Made by a program: the position numbers and the translations under genes | Part shown: one piece after another, positions 34,731-43,145 of the stretch | Layout of the letters: every line of letters begins with the position of its first letter | How positions within the stretch are numbered: the stretch's first letter is position 1 | From: Hyphomicrobium sp. | GTDB taxonomy: Bacteria > Pseudomonadota > Alphaproteobacteria > Rhizobiales > Hyphomicrobiaceae | NCBI GenBank assembly: GCA_003987725.1 | Contig: RXJH01000001.1 | Coordinates: 124,001 to 188,000 of the forward strand | DNA: 64,000 nucleotides | Reading direction: 5' to 3' | Notes under the pieces: model-generated | The model's input: only the letters and a program-made list of their open reading frames with translations | Database searches by the model: none | Told to the model about the DNA's origin: nothing

Positions 34731-35228
34731 CTAACCGGCAATCGCGACGGTTCTGCACAGCGCATTGTAAAGCTTGGCGCTTGCGACGATCGCAGTGGCT
34801 CCAACCAGAATCGGCACGATTAGGAAGGACAAGTCTGGGTGCAGCAGCGCCACGACGATCGGGTTTGCACCCGCTGGCGGGTGGACGGTATCCGAGATCA
34901 TCATGGCCGCGATCGCGAAACCAACTCCGGCGGCGATGCTCAGCACACCAAATCCGAACAACGAGGTCGCAAGGAAGCCCATCAAGCCGGCTATCAGATG
35001 CCCGCAAATGACGTTTTTGGGCCGCGCAAACGGACTTGCCGGTGCGCCAAATACGAGAACGCAGGATGCTCCGAACGGCGGGATAATGAGGGGGAGCGCG
35101 GTCGCGTCTCTCACGAGCGCAAGCGCGCCGATGATCAGAAATCCGCCAAAGCCCGCGAGAACGGAAGCCCGCCACGGCCGTTCCTTGAGCCACGAAATGC
35201 CTTCGACCGCGCCGACACGCTGGTCCAT
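34731..35228 (-). CDS. HPP family integral membrane protein
   Basis: This 165-residue protein is a small membrane protein of the HPP family. Four hydrophobic segments are visible: VLAGFGGFLIIGALALV, ICGHLIAGLMGFLATSLFGF, GVGFAIAAMMI and FLIVPILVGATAIVASAKLY. The name-giving motif appears as TVHPPAGANPIVVALLH between the last two. Related proteins have been linked to nitrite transport in chloroplasts and cyanobacteria, but bacterial roles are not established. It lies between the xoxF terminator and the formate dehydrogenase gene on the minus strand, 76 bp downstream of the latter, and may be co-transcribed with it. Confidence 0.85.
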   Translation of the reverse strand: MDQRVGAVEGISWLKERPWRASVLAGFGGFLIIGALALVRDATALPLIIPPFGASCVLVFGAPASPFARPKNVICGHLIAGLMGFLATSLFGFGVLSIAAGVGFAIAAMMISDTVHPPAGANPIVVALLHPDLSFLIVPILVGATAIVASAKLYNALCRTVAIAG

Positions 35229-35304
35229 TCAACCCTCTTCAATGAGCTGGATTTCAAAGAAATGGCGGACGCGCGTCTTTTAGAGGCGCCCGCCAAGCCG
35301 TCCG

Positions 35305-36504
35305 TCAGCGTTTGAACTTGGCTGCTTCTTCCGAGCCGCCGGTCGCGTTTCCGGCGCTGTAGGAGTGGGCACCGACGCCAGCGAGCTTGCCGCCCTGAAC
35401 GACCAGATATTCGTTCCGAATTGGCTTGCCTGCGAAGTAGCACTCGAGGATTTCTCGCGTTCCAGCCGCGTAGCGCGCCTGGGCCGAAAGCGATGTCCCC
35501 GAGATGTGCGGCGTCATCCCATGATGGGGCATCGTCCGCCAAGGATGATCCTGCGGCGGCGGCTGCGGGAACCAGACGTCGCCCGCATATCCAGCGAGCT
35601 GGCCGCTTTCGAGCGCGCGAACGATGGCGTCGCGATCGCAGAGCTTACCGCGCGCGGTGTTCACGAGATAAGCGCCACGCTTGAAGTTTTTCAGCGTCTT
35701 ATCGTTGATCATATGCTCGGTTTCGGGATGAAGCGGGCAATTCAACGTTACGACGTCGCAAACTTTCGTCAGGCTTTCGACGCTGGTGTGATGCGTGAGG
35801 TTCAGTTCCTTCTCGACTGCATCCGGCAGCTTGTGGCGATCCATGTAATGGAGGTGGACGTCGTAAGGCTTCAGCAGGCGGAGAACGCGCAGACCGATGC
35901 GGCCTGCAGCGACCGTGCCGATGTGCATGCCTTCGAGATCATACGAGCGGGACACGCAATCGGCGATATTCCAGCCGCCCTTGATCACCCAATTGTACGA
36001 AGGAATATAATTCCGCACGAGCGCGAGGATCTGCATCACGACGTGCTCGGCAACGCTGTTGCTGTTGCAGTACGTGACTTCCGCCACGGTGATGCCGCGA
36101 TCCATGGCGGCTTGCAGGTCCGTATGATCGGATCCGATACCGGCGGTCACGATCATCTTCAGCTTTGGCGCTTTCGCAATGCGCTCGGCCGTCATGTAGG
36201 CGGGCCAGAAGGGCTGCGAGATGACGATTTCGGCGTCGTGCAGCTCTTGATCGAGCTTGGAATTCTTGCCGTCTTTGTCGGACGTCACGACGAGCGTGTG
36301 TCCCGCCTTCTCGAGGAACTTGCGGAGGCCAAGTTCGCCCGACACGCTGCCGAGCAATTCACCCGGCTTGAAATCAATTGCCGACGGCGTCGGCGTGGAT
36401 TGGCCATCGGGATATCTGGTGATCTTCGGGATATCGTCCCGAGCGTACGATTTGGGATAGCCTCCTACGGGGTCGTCGTAGAGGACACATACGATCTTAG
36501 CCAT
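35305..36504 (-). CDS. fdh: NAD-dependent formate dehydrogenase
   Basis: This 399-residue protein is a single-subunit NAD-dependent formate dehydrogenase (EC 1.17.1.9) of the D-2-hydroxyacid dehydrogenase family, close to the Pseudomonas sp. 101/methylotroph type. Motifs are VTAGIGSDHTDLQAAMDRGI, the coenzyme loop HIGTVAAGRIGLRVLRLL, NTARGKLCDRDAIVRALESG with the catalytic Arg nearby and MTPHISGTSLSAQARY with the catalytic His. It oxidises formate to CO2 with NADH production in the cytosol, the last step of methylotrophic dissimilation. A GGAG site precedes the ATG. A LysR regulator gene lies upstream on the same strand. Confidence 0.95.
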   Translation of the reverse strand: MAKIVCVLYDDPVGGYPKSYARDDIPKITRYPDGQSTPTPSAIDFKPGELLGSVSGELGLRKFLEKAGHTLVVTSDKDGKNSKLDQELHDAEIVISQPFWPAYMTAERIAKAPKLKMIVTAGIGSDHTDLQAAMDRGITVAEVTYCNSNSVAEHVVMQILALVRNYIPSYNWVIKGGWNIADCVSRSYDLEGMHIGTVAAGRIGLRVLRLLKPYDVHLHYMDRHKLPDAVEKELNLTHHTSVESLTKVCDVVTLNCPLHPETEHMINDKTLKNFKRGAYLVNTARGKLCDRDAIVRALESGQLAGYAGDVWFPQPPPQDHPWRTMPHHGMTPHISGTSLSAQARYAAGTREILECYFAGKPIRNEYLVVQGGKLAGVGAHSYSAGNATGGSEEAAKFKR

Positions 36505-36564
36505 ACTCTTTCTCCATCATGGAATTGGCCATGAGGCAGTGCTTCGCTCGAGATGCCTCGAACG

Positions 36565-36581
36565 ACTGACAAGGTGTCAGT
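36565..36581. promoter_or_regulatory. inverted repeat upstream of fdh
   Basis: ACTGACA-AGG-TGTCAGT is a perfect repeat (7-base arms) 61 bp before the fdh start. A second, shorter repeat (TCGAG-ATGC-CTCGA, 36548-36561) lies next to it. The pair sits in the 253-bp gap between the LysR gene and fdh and may be the operator for that regulator or an mRNA hairpin. Confidence 0.4.
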
Positions 36582-36757
36582 GAGGGCTGAACATACCGCG
36601 TTCCCGCTTAGCAGAACACGATCATCGCTCCTCGCGCTTCCTCGCCTCGCAACCGGCTTTCTTCGAAAGCTCTATTTTTGCCGAGGCCAGCGGAGCTTCA
36701 GTGACAACGGTGCCTCGGTCAAACGCATGAGATTTGTTGGATGATCGATCCCGTCGA

Positions 36758-37675
36758 TCAGACCTTGTCGACAGCCTCAATCCCGAACTGATCAATGTCG
36801 AGGCGTCCGGCACAATGCATCAGCGCATGCGCGAGTGGGGACAGCGGATCGCGCGCCGAAGCGACGAGACCGATGGCCTGGCTGTGAACCGGATCGATGA
36901 GATCGACCAAAGCCAAATCTTGGCATCCGCGGAAGATGAAAGAAAACGTGTGCGGAATGATGCTCGACCACTCACCGCTGCAGACGTGCGAGCAGACCGC
37001 CAGGAATGAGTCAGACGTGACGGTCGGCGCCAACTTCAGACCGAGTGATCCTACGAGATTATTCAAGACACGGCGGTTTTGCATGCTCTCATGCAACAAG
37101 CATAAATTCTCGGCGGTCGCATCTCGCCAAGTAATGGCGTTTGTCTGCGCAAGCGGGCCATCGGCGTGCGTTACGAAAAGATATCGTTCGCGATAGAGAG
37201 TCTTCTTGCGGACATTCGCGAGAGGCTCGTTATCGAGGTAGGTGAGACCGGCGTCGATCTCGAATTTGTCGAGCGCATTTTGAATGTCGATGGACGACAT
37301 CGACCGCACGTCGACGGTCACACGCGGATGCTTGGCACAAAATGGTGAGGTAAGCTTGGCAACGGCCGGCATGGCTGCGGGGATGACGCCGAACCGCAAT
37401 GTTCCGTTCAATCCTTCGCGGATCCCCTCCACATCTTGTTTCAGGTTTTCATAGTCGGAGATGATCTGCGATGCCCAGGCGACGACGCGCTCGCCTTCGG
37501 GCGTCAAACCCAAAAATCTGGGCCCGCGAATAACGAGGCGCATGTCGAGTTCGCGTTCCAGCGCCTTGAGACCGGATGACAACGTCGATTGGGTCACGTG
37601 ACAGCGCTCAGCGGCACGCGAGAAATGCTTCTCGCGGGCTAACGCGACTAGGTAGCTCATTTGGCGGACAAACAT
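36758..37675 (-). CDS. LysR family transcriptional regulator, likely controlling fdh
   Basis: A 305-residue LysR-type regulator. The N-terminal winged helix is visible in MSYLVALAREKHFSRAAERC and HVTQSTLSSGLKALERELDM, and the C-terminal effector-binding domain follows from GTLRFGVIPAAMPAVAKLTS. The ATG at 37675 was chosen because the upstream open frame has no regulator homology. It lies upstream of fdh on the same strand with 253 bp between. LysR regulators near formate dehydrogenases often sense formate or a C1 metabolite; that link is inferred from position. Confidence 0.88.
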   Translation of the reverse strand: MFVRQMSYLVALAREKHFSRAAERCHVTQSTLSSGLKALERELDMRLVIRGPRFLGLTPEGERVVAWASQIISDYENLKQDVEGIREGLNGTLRFGVIPAAMPAVAKLTSPFCAKHPRVTVDVRSMSSIDIQNALDKFEIDAGLTYLDNEPLANVRKKTLYRERYLFVTHADGPLAQTNAITWRDATAENLCLLHESMQNRRVLNNLVGSLGLKLAPTVTSDSFLAVCSHVCSGEWSSIIPHTFSFIFRGCQDLALVDLIDPVHSQAIGLVASARDPLSPLAHALMHCAGRLDIDQFGIEAVDKV

Positions 37676-38055
37676 CGGCGACGATCCCGAACGGCAATTT
37701 TCGCATTCGATATAGTTTAATATCCATATCGCTGCCAGCCAGCAGATTTCCGTGCCCTGCTGTCCCCGGAACAGAAGCGGCGCCCGATTTCCCAAAATAC
37801 GGCGATGTCTGTAGAGTCGTTCTAATAAAAGTCACGCATCACCACTTCAAAGGTTCCAAGCGGTGGTCGAAATCACGCCAATTCGCTGTGCCAGCGTCGA
37901 CAAGATAGGCGATCCTGTTCTTTTTTTTTTCCAGCCCGTGCCGGCCAATGTCGGCATTTGCTCTCGCCATTCGTCCTCGTGGGGTGGTGGACTTCAAATG
38001 GATCACGGGCGGGGCAATAATGGGCCTTCCCCGGGCAGGATGACTGGGAGGCGAC
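37676..38055. other. 380-bp gene-free region between the LysR gene and the propeller gene
   Basis: No gene is supported here. It holds a dyad CGATAT-N12-ATATCG (37708-37731), 33 bp upstream of the LysR start, which could be an autoregulatory LysR site, and a run of ten T bases (37921-37930) without a convincing upstream stem. The last 20 bases hold the GGAGG site of the propeller gene. Confidence 0.5.
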
Positions 38056-39171
38056 ATGACAGGCGTACGGGTACTGGTCGGAACGCGGAAAGGTGCATTC
38101 GTCCTGACATCGGATGGCACGCGCAAGGCTTGGGACGTCAGCGGCCCCCATTTCGCGGGTTGGGAAATTTATCACGTCAAAGGATCTCGGGCCGATCCAA
38201 ATCGCATTTACGCGTCGCAATCCAGCAGCTGGTTCGGGCAGCAGATCCAGCGATCCGACGATGGCGGAAAGACCTGGAAGCCCGTCGACAACAAGTTCGC
38301 CTACGATGGCGTTCCCGGCACGCACCAATGGTACGACGGCACGCCACATCCTTGGGAGTTCAAGCGCGTCTGGCATCTCGAGCCGTCGGTCGACGACCCG
38401 GATACCGTCTTTGCCGGGGTCGAGGACGCCGCCTTATTCCGTTCGAGTGATGGAGGAAAATCTTGGGCCGAGCTTTCCGGCCTACGCGGTCATGGATCGG
38501 GTGCGCATTGGATGCCCGGCGCGGGGGGCATGTGCCTGCACACCATTCTGCTCGATCCCGTCGATCCGAAGCGGATTTTCATCGCGATTTCCGCGGCTGG
38601 CGCGTTCAGAACGGATGACGGCGGTGATACTTGGCAGCCGATCAACAAGGGGCTGAGGTCGGAGCACATACCGGATCCGCATGCTGAAGTTGGCCACTGC
38701 GTTCACCGACTCGCGATGCATCCTTCGCGGCCCAATGTGCTGTTCATGCAAAAGCATTGGGACGTGATGCGCAGCGACGATGCCGGCAATTCCTGGCACG
38801 AGGTCAGCGGCAACCTGCCGACGGATTTTGGGTTCGCGATCGATGTCCATGCACACGAACCGGAGACGATCTACGTCGTTCCGATCAAGAGCGACGCCGA
38901 GCACTTTCCAATCGAGGGCAAGCTGCAAGTTTGGCGCAGCCGCTCCGGTGGCCAGGAATGGGAGCCGCTGACGAACGGCCTGCCGCAATCGAACTGCTAC
39001 GTGAATGTGCTCAGAGACGCGATGGCGGTCGATACGCTCGATGCATGCGGCGTCTATTTCGGTACGACGGGCGGGCAAGTCTACGCTTCCGCCGATGCAG
39101 GCGACACATGGAACGCCATTGTTCACGATTTGCCGCCGGTGCTCTCCGTGGAGGTCCAAACGCTCACATGA
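38056..39171 (+). CDS. BNR/VPS10-like beta-propeller protein
   Basis: The 371-residue protein is made of repeated beta-propeller blades with Asp-box-like loops: [11 protein letters not shown] (about residues 74-84), [33 protein letters not shown] and [11 protein letters not shown]. This is the BNR/sortilin-like family often labelled exo-alpha-sialidase or glycosyl hydrolase, but sialidase catalytic Arg/Tyr residues are not obvious, and no signal peptide is present, so it is predicted cytoplasmic. A GGGAGG site precedes its ATG. Its stop overlaps the start of a MoaD/ThiS-like gene in an ATGA junction, so the two proteins probably act together. Confidence 0.85.
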   Translation: MTGVRVLVGTRKGAFVLTSDGTRKAWDVSGPHFAGWEIYHVKGSRADPNRIYASQSSSWFGQQIQRSDDGGKTWKPVDNKFAYDGVPGTHQWYDGTPHPWEFKRVWHLEPSVDDPDTVFAGVEDAALFRSSDGGKSWAELSGLRGHGSGAHWMPGAGGMCLHTILLDPVDPKRIFIAISAAGAFRTDDGGDTWQPINKGLRSEHIPDPHAEVGHCVHRLAMHPSRPNVLFMQKHWDVMRSDDAGNSWHEVSGNLPTDFGFAIDVHAHEPETIYVVPIKSDAEHFPIEGKLQVWRSRSGGQEWEPLTNGLPQSNCYVNVLRDAMAVDTLDACGVYFGTTGGQVYASADAGDTWNAIVHDLPPVLSVEVQTLT

Positions 39172-39464
39172 TCCGCGTCGTCTTGCCGTCGCATCTCAGG
39201 ATGCACGCGAATATCAACGGCGAAATTCTGCTCGACGTGGATGGGGAAGCGACGCAGCGGTCACTGCTCGATGCGCTCGAGAGCCGGTATCCCGTATTGC
39301 GCGGAACCATTCGCGATCATGTCACGCAGCGGCGCCGGCCGTTCCTGAGATTTTTTGCTTGTCAGCGCGATCTCTCGCACGACCCGATGGACGCGCTGCT
39401 GCCGGACGAAGTGACGGCTGGATCGAAGCCGTTTCTCATCGTCGGGGCGATTGCGGGGGGATAA
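39168..39464 (+). CDS. MoaD/ThiS-like ubiquitin-fold protein with C-terminal Gly-Gly
   Basis: This 98-residue protein starts [19 protein letters not shown] and ends [13 protein letters not shown]. The beta-grasp pattern and a terminal di-glycine are hallmarks of sulfur-carrier proteins MoaD and ThiS, which are activated by adenylation and thiocarboxylation. Its ATG overlaps the TGA of the propeller gene. No E1-like activating enzyme or molybdopterin gene is nearby. The pair propeller plus ubiquitin-like protein is, as I recall, widespread, yet its role is not known. Whether it is a sulfur carrier, a protein modifier or only structural is open. Confidence 0.82.
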   Translation: MIRVVLPSHLRMHANINGEILLDVDGEATQRSLLDALESRYPVLRGTIRDHVTQRRRPFLRFFACQRDLSHDPMDALLPDEVTAGSKPFLIVGAIAGG

Positions 39465-39547
39465 TCGCTCGGAAATGAGGGTGGGATGCCTCCGACGCGA
39501 TACTTCGGACGAGGCACCCCAAGGGAAGACAATCGTGACTTCAGACG

Positions 39548-40408
39548 TTACTTGAGCGGTTCGATCGGCGTTGCGTCGGCCTGCAATTTCCAGACGAGCA
39601 CAGCGCGGACCGACTGCACGGTCGCATCGTCGACGTTGAAGCGCGCTTTTTCCGTGGCGCAGTGCAACAGCCACCACTTATACGAGTCGTTCTTGTCAAA
39701 GCCGCTGCCGCTTTCGCCGTCGAATTGCGAGTACCGGTACTCAAGCTTGAGAGACAGTCTCTTGTCGATCCGTTCGAGCTTGGTTTCGATACCGCCGCCG
39801 ACTGTCCAGCCATCGACATCGCCTGCTTTCAGCGTCACGCTCGTCGGCAAATGATAGTTGTCGAAATAAGCCGTTACATCGCCCTTCTGGTTCAGGCGTG
39901 AGAAACCGCCCAAGCCGTAGACCAGAACATCGGGTCGCAGCAGGAAGCCGAGCCTGCCGCCGACGGTCCAAGCTCCGTCGCGGTGAAGATCGCCCGAGAG
40001 GAAGCTGTGTTTCGTACCTCCTGAGGAGCTTTCGTCGCCATTAGGGTAGAAGTCATAATCGGCAAAGGCGCCGATTAAGATGCGGTCGCTTATGAGCCGG
40101 TCGTAACCCACCTGCACCGTGCCGAAAACGTTCCAGGAATCATCGTTCATTGCACCCGAAAGGTAGTGATCCTTGGGATAAGAGCACCACCAAAAGCAAA
40201 AAATGTCCGTTCGCTTTGCAGACGCAATGGCATTTTGATCGATGCTCGCGGCGCCCACGCCAGCGCCTACAGAGAAGCCAGACCAGCCGTCATATGCCGC
40301 GACGATCGGAGCGGGCGAATCCTTCAGGCTGCCCCCGCTGCCATCTGCAAATGCTCCGTTGGACTGCAATAAAACGAACGCGATTAACGCAACACTTTTA
40401 CGCATCAC
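39548..40408 (-). CDS. outer membrane beta-barrel protein
   Basis: A 286-residue secreted protein with a signal peptide (cut near GAFADGS) and a porin-like small barrel. Repeated strands such as VFGTVQVGYDRLISDRILIG, TVGGRLGFLLRPDVLVYGLG and LEYRYSQFDGE follow the opacity/Omp25-like pattern of Hyphomicrobiales. A hydrophilic Lys/Asp loop near FCFWWCSYPKDHY has two Cys that could form a disulfide. Its role is not defined. It is convergent with the ubiquitin-fold gene. Confidence 0.8.
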   Translation of the reverse strand: MMRKSVALIAFVLLQSNGAFADGSGGSLKDSPAPIVAAYDGWSGFSVGAGVGAASIDQNAIASAKRTDIFCFWWCSYPKDHYLSGAMNDDSWNVFGTVQVGYDRLISDRILIGAFADYDFYPNGDESSSGGTKHSFLSGDLHRDGAWTVGGRLGFLLRPDVLVYGLGGFSRLNQKGDVTAYFDNYHLPTSVTLKAGDVDGWTVGGGIETKLERIDKRLSLKLEYRYSQFDGESGSGFDKNDSYKWWLLHCATEKARFNVDDATVQSVRAVLVWKLQADATPIEPLK

Positions 40409-40765
40409 AATACTCGCTCCCCGATAAGCTCCCCGTTTTTTCCCGCTGCTGAAACCAACAGCTTATCCACAGCTCGGTGCTAGCCGTGGGAGCCATGCGA
40501 GGGCAAGTTGTTCGTACACTGAATATGGCGATTTTGAGTTGCTGCTGCTTTTCGATCACTGTACGGACGAACGGTGCAACGCAGCATTTCGAGCGGCGAA
40601 TTTGAATAAATCCGCGCGATGATAATCGCTTAGGTTGGTGATGTTCACACAGCTTGATTCCGGCGTGCGAAAGCGCGTTGAGCGACGTGGGCTCGGCCGG
40701 GGCCGGCTCGCATCCGAGCCGCTGCCACATTTCTCCACAGGTGGGGATAAAAGCGTCAGCTGATC
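40409..40765. other. 357-bp gene-free region with DnaA-box-like 9-mers
   Basis: No gene is supported. The stretch holds one perfect DnaA box TTATCCACA (40463-40471) and two one-mismatch versions, TTCTCCACA (40731-40739) and the reverse-strand TTATCCCCA within 40741-40750. There is no long AT-rich unwinding tract or replication gene, so a chromosomal origin is unlikely. It may bind or titrate DnaA, or the boxes may be chance. Confidence 0.35.
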
Positions 40766-40774
40766 TCAGCTGAC
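40755..40774 (-). terminator. terminator hairpin overlapping the cimA stop codon
   Basis: GTCAGCTGA (40755-40763) and TCAGCTGAC (40766-40774) form a perfect 9-bp stem with a 2-base loop. On the minus strand it is followed by GCTTTTATC, a short U-run. The stem includes the last codons and stop of cimA, so the terminator is partly coding. Confidence 0.5.
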
Positions 40775-42397
40775 CTGGGCTTCGTCTTTCAGGAGCTTGT
40801 AGTTGATGCTGTCGAGGAGCGCTTCAAAGCTCGCGTCGATGATGTTTGGCGAGACGCCGACGGTCGTCCAGCGCTCGCCGGTTCGCGGATCATGACTTTC
40901 GACCAGCACGCGCGTTACCGCATCGGTGCCGCCCGCATGCGTCTGCGTCAGGATGCGAACCTTGTAGTCGACAAGCTCCACGTTCTCGATGTGCTTCTGG
41001 TAGCGGCCAAGATCGCTGCGGAGCGCCTTATCGAGGGCATTGACGGGGCCGTTGCCTTCGCCGACCGAGACGAGCGGCGCGTCGTCGCCCGCGATCGAGA
41101 CGGTGACGACGGCATGCGAAACGGTTCCGTTGCCGTTATGCGAGCGAGAGCGCTCTTCATGGCGCTCGACCGTCACGCGAAAATTATCGACGGAGAAATA
41201 GCGCGGCACGCTGGCGAGCACCCGGCGGGCCAACAGCTCGAATGATGCTTCCGCCGCCTCGTAGGAATAGCCCTGATCCTCGCGCGCCTTCACCTCATCG
41301 AGGAGCGCCTGCACGCGCGCGTCGTCCTTATCGGAGGGCAGACCGAGACGTTCGAGTGCTGATGTCAGCGAGGAGCGGCCGCCTTGTTTTGACACGAGGA
41401 TGCGCCGCTCGTTGCCGACGCTTTCGGGCGGAACGTGCTCGTAGGTTTCTGGCGCCTTCATCAGTGCGGATGCGTGAATGCCGGCCTTTGTCGCGAAGGC
41501 GCTTTCGCCGACGTAGGGTGCGTGACGGTTCGGCGCTTCGTTCAACACTTCGTCGAGCACGCGGCTCGCATGCGTGAGCGTCCGAAGCTTATCGGGCGTG
41601 ACGCCCGTCGTGAATGCCTCGGCGAATTCGCTTTTCAGAAGCAGCGTCGGAATGATCGACGTCAGGTTGGCGTTGCCGCAGCGCTCGCCCAGGCCATTGA
41701 GCGTGCCCTGAATCTGGCGGCATCCGGCGCGGACCGCCATCAGCGTGTTGGCAACGGCGTTCTCGGTATCGTTGTGGGTGTGAATGCCGAGGTTCGCGCC
41801 CGGAACGTGCTTGGCCACGTCGGCAACGATACGCTCGACCTCGTGCGGCAGCGTTCCGCCGTTGGTGTCGCAAAGGACGACCCAGCGGGCGCCGGCGTCA
41901 TAGGCCACCTTCGCGACGGCAAGCGCGTAGTCGCGGTTCGACTTGTAGCCGTCGAAAAAATGCTCGCAGTCGATCATCGCCTCGCGCTGCGTTTCGACGA
42001 CGGCGCTGACCGATTGCCGGAGGGCTTCGAGATTCTCGTCGTTGGTGATGCCAAGGGCAACGCGCACCTGGTAATCGGAAGACTTGGCGACGAGGCAGAT
42101 GCTATCGGCGGCAGACTGGAGAATCGCCTGAAGTCCCGGATCGTTCGAGACCGAGCGTCCGGCACGCTTCGTCATGCCGAACGCGGTGAAGCGCGCGGAC
42201 TTCAGATTGGGGCGAGCCGAGAAGAGCTCCGTATCGGTCGCGTTGGCGCCTGGAAAGCCGCCCTCGATATAGTCGACGCCGAGGTCGTCGAGGACGCGCA
42301 TCAGCCGGCGCTTGTCCTCGAGCGAAAAATCAACGCCCGTCGTCTGGGCGCCGTCGCGCAGCGTCGTATCGAAGAGGTAGAGGCGTTCTTTGCTCAT
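40766..42397 (-). CDS. cimA: (R)-citramalate synthase
   Basis: A 543-residue enzyme of the LeuA/HMG-CoA lyase-like family. The catalytic TIM barrel begins with YLFDTTLRDGAQTTGVDF (metal and substrate residues), and includes LGIHTHNDTENAVANTLMAV with metal-ligand His residues and GTLNGLGERCGNANL. The C-terminal LeuA-type regulatory domain follows from about residue 400. The protein condenses pyruvate with acetyl-CoA to (R)-citramalate, a route to isoleucine that bypasses threonine. Length and the GAQTTGVDF motif favour CimA over 2-isopropylmalate synthase. The ATG overlaps the stop of the GNAT gene upstream, so the two are translationally coupled. Confidence 0.9.
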   Translation of the reverse strand: MSKERLYLFDTTLRDGAQTTGVDFSLEDKRRLMRVLDDLGVDYIEGGFPGANATDTELFSARPNLKSARFTAFGMTKRAGRSVSNDPGLQAILQSAADSICLVAKSSDYQVRVALGITNDENLEALRQSVSAVVETQREAMIDCEHFFDGYKSNRDYALAVAKVAYDAGARWVVLCDTNGGTLPHEVERIVADVAKHVPGANLGIHTHNDTENAVANTLMAVRAGCRQIQGTLNGLGERCGNANLTSIIPTLLLKSEFAEAFTTGVTPDKLRTLTHASRVLDEVLNEAPNRHAPYVGESAFATKAGIHASALMKAPETYEHVPPESVGNERRILVSKQGGRSSLTSALERLGLPSDKDDARVQALLDEVKAREDQGYSYEAAEASFELLARRVLASVPRYFSVDNFRVTVERHEERSRSHNGNGTVSHAVVTVSIAGDDAPLVSVGEGNGPVNALDKALRSDLGRYQKHIENVELVDYKVRILTQTHAGGTDAVTRVLVESHDPRTGERWTTVGVSPNIIDASFEALLDSINYKLLKDEAQVS

Positions 42398-42906
42398 GAT
42401 GCTTTTGGTGGCCCGGCTTTTGCCGGATTGCCGGCGAGACGCTTTACCATGGTGGTATTGGAAAGCCATTGATCATCGAGCGGAACGGAGTTGCGCTGCG
42501 CTCCGACGTAGCCGCGACGCTCGAAAAACGGCACGGCCGTGTCGCTCGCATCGACACTCACGAGCTCTGCTCCGCGCGCGCCTGCGATCTTCTCGAGCGC
42601 TTCGGCAAGTGCCGTGCCCACCCCCTCGCCCGCGAAGTCAGGATGCACATAAAGCATATCGATGGTTTTATTGTCCTTAAGGGACCCGAAACCGAGGTAT
42701 TCGCCGTCGAGTTGGACGACGAGGGTCAACGCCCCGGCGAGCCGGTCGCGGAAAGCTGCCGCGTCCTCGGCGGTGGCGACCCAGGCAAGCCGCTGATCGT
42801 CGTCGTAATCGTCAGCCGTCAACTCATCGATGCTTTGCGCGAAGAGATCGCGCAGCACCATGGCGTCAGCTGGCAGGAATGGACGGAGCGGATAGTCGTC
42901 GGACAT
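42394..42906 (-). CDS. GNAT family N-acetyltransferase
   Basis: A 170-residue GNAT. The N-terminus YPLRPFLPADAMVLRDLFAQ, the central DMLYVHPDFAGEGVGTALAE with the acyl-CoA loop, and SVDASDTAVPFFERRGYVG form the full fold. The substrate is unknown. Its stop overlaps the cimA start (ATGA), giving a two-gene unit; a link with isoleucine synthesis is not established. Start at ATG 42906. Confidence 0.85.
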   Translation of the reverse strand: MSDDYPLRPFLPADAMVLRDLFAQSIDELTADDYDDDQRLAWVATAEDAAAFRDRLAGALTLVVQLDGEYLGFGSLKDNKTIDMLYVHPDFAGEGVGTALAEALEKIAGARGAELVSVDASDTAVPFFERRGYVGAQRNSVPLDDQWLSNTTMVKRLAGNPAKAGPPKAS

Positions 42907-43036
42907 TGTTAATCAAAATCGTTATGGCGCCCGGTTTGATGCCGGCGTGCTCTAAGGTTCGGGTTGCCTTGGGTGCTAGGCTCGGGCGTATCCCTATGTG
43001 GCCATCGATGCAACCCCTTGTGAGGTCGCTGCCCGC

Positions 43037-43145
43037 GTCATCCTTGGCCGCGCGTGCCGAAAGCGCGTCGAAGGCCGGGGATCCAGCATAAGATTCGCCG
43101 TAGGCCCAATATTGGGCCTTCCGCACTTTTTACGCTGGATCCCCG
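43037..43145. repeat. palindromic intergenic repeat, copy A
   Basis: This 109-bp stretch holds nested inverted repeats. The outer arms are CGGGGATCCAGC (43076-43087) and GCTGGATCCCCG (43134-43145); the inner one is the 16-bp palindrome GGCCCAATATTGGGCC (43103-43118). The left part (GTCATCCT-GGCC-CGCG with GAAAGC-CGTCGA) matches the repeat at 45001-45046 base for base at most positions. The right arm runs into the 3' end of the XRE regulator gene. It is a REP-like element of the kind common between genes in alphaproteobacteria. Confidence 0.6.

Noticed and set aside
37918-37931. Run of ten T bases as a terminator
   Set aside because: No stable upstream hairpin on either strand, and no transcript would naturally end there.
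40398-40730. Minus-strand 110-codon open frame in the gene-free region
   Set aside because: Low-complexity mixed residues, no start signal, and it overlaps the outer-membrane protein gene start.
40409-40765. Chromosomal replication origin
   Set aside because: Only one perfect DnaA box, no AT-rich unwinding tract, and no replication or partition genes nearby.
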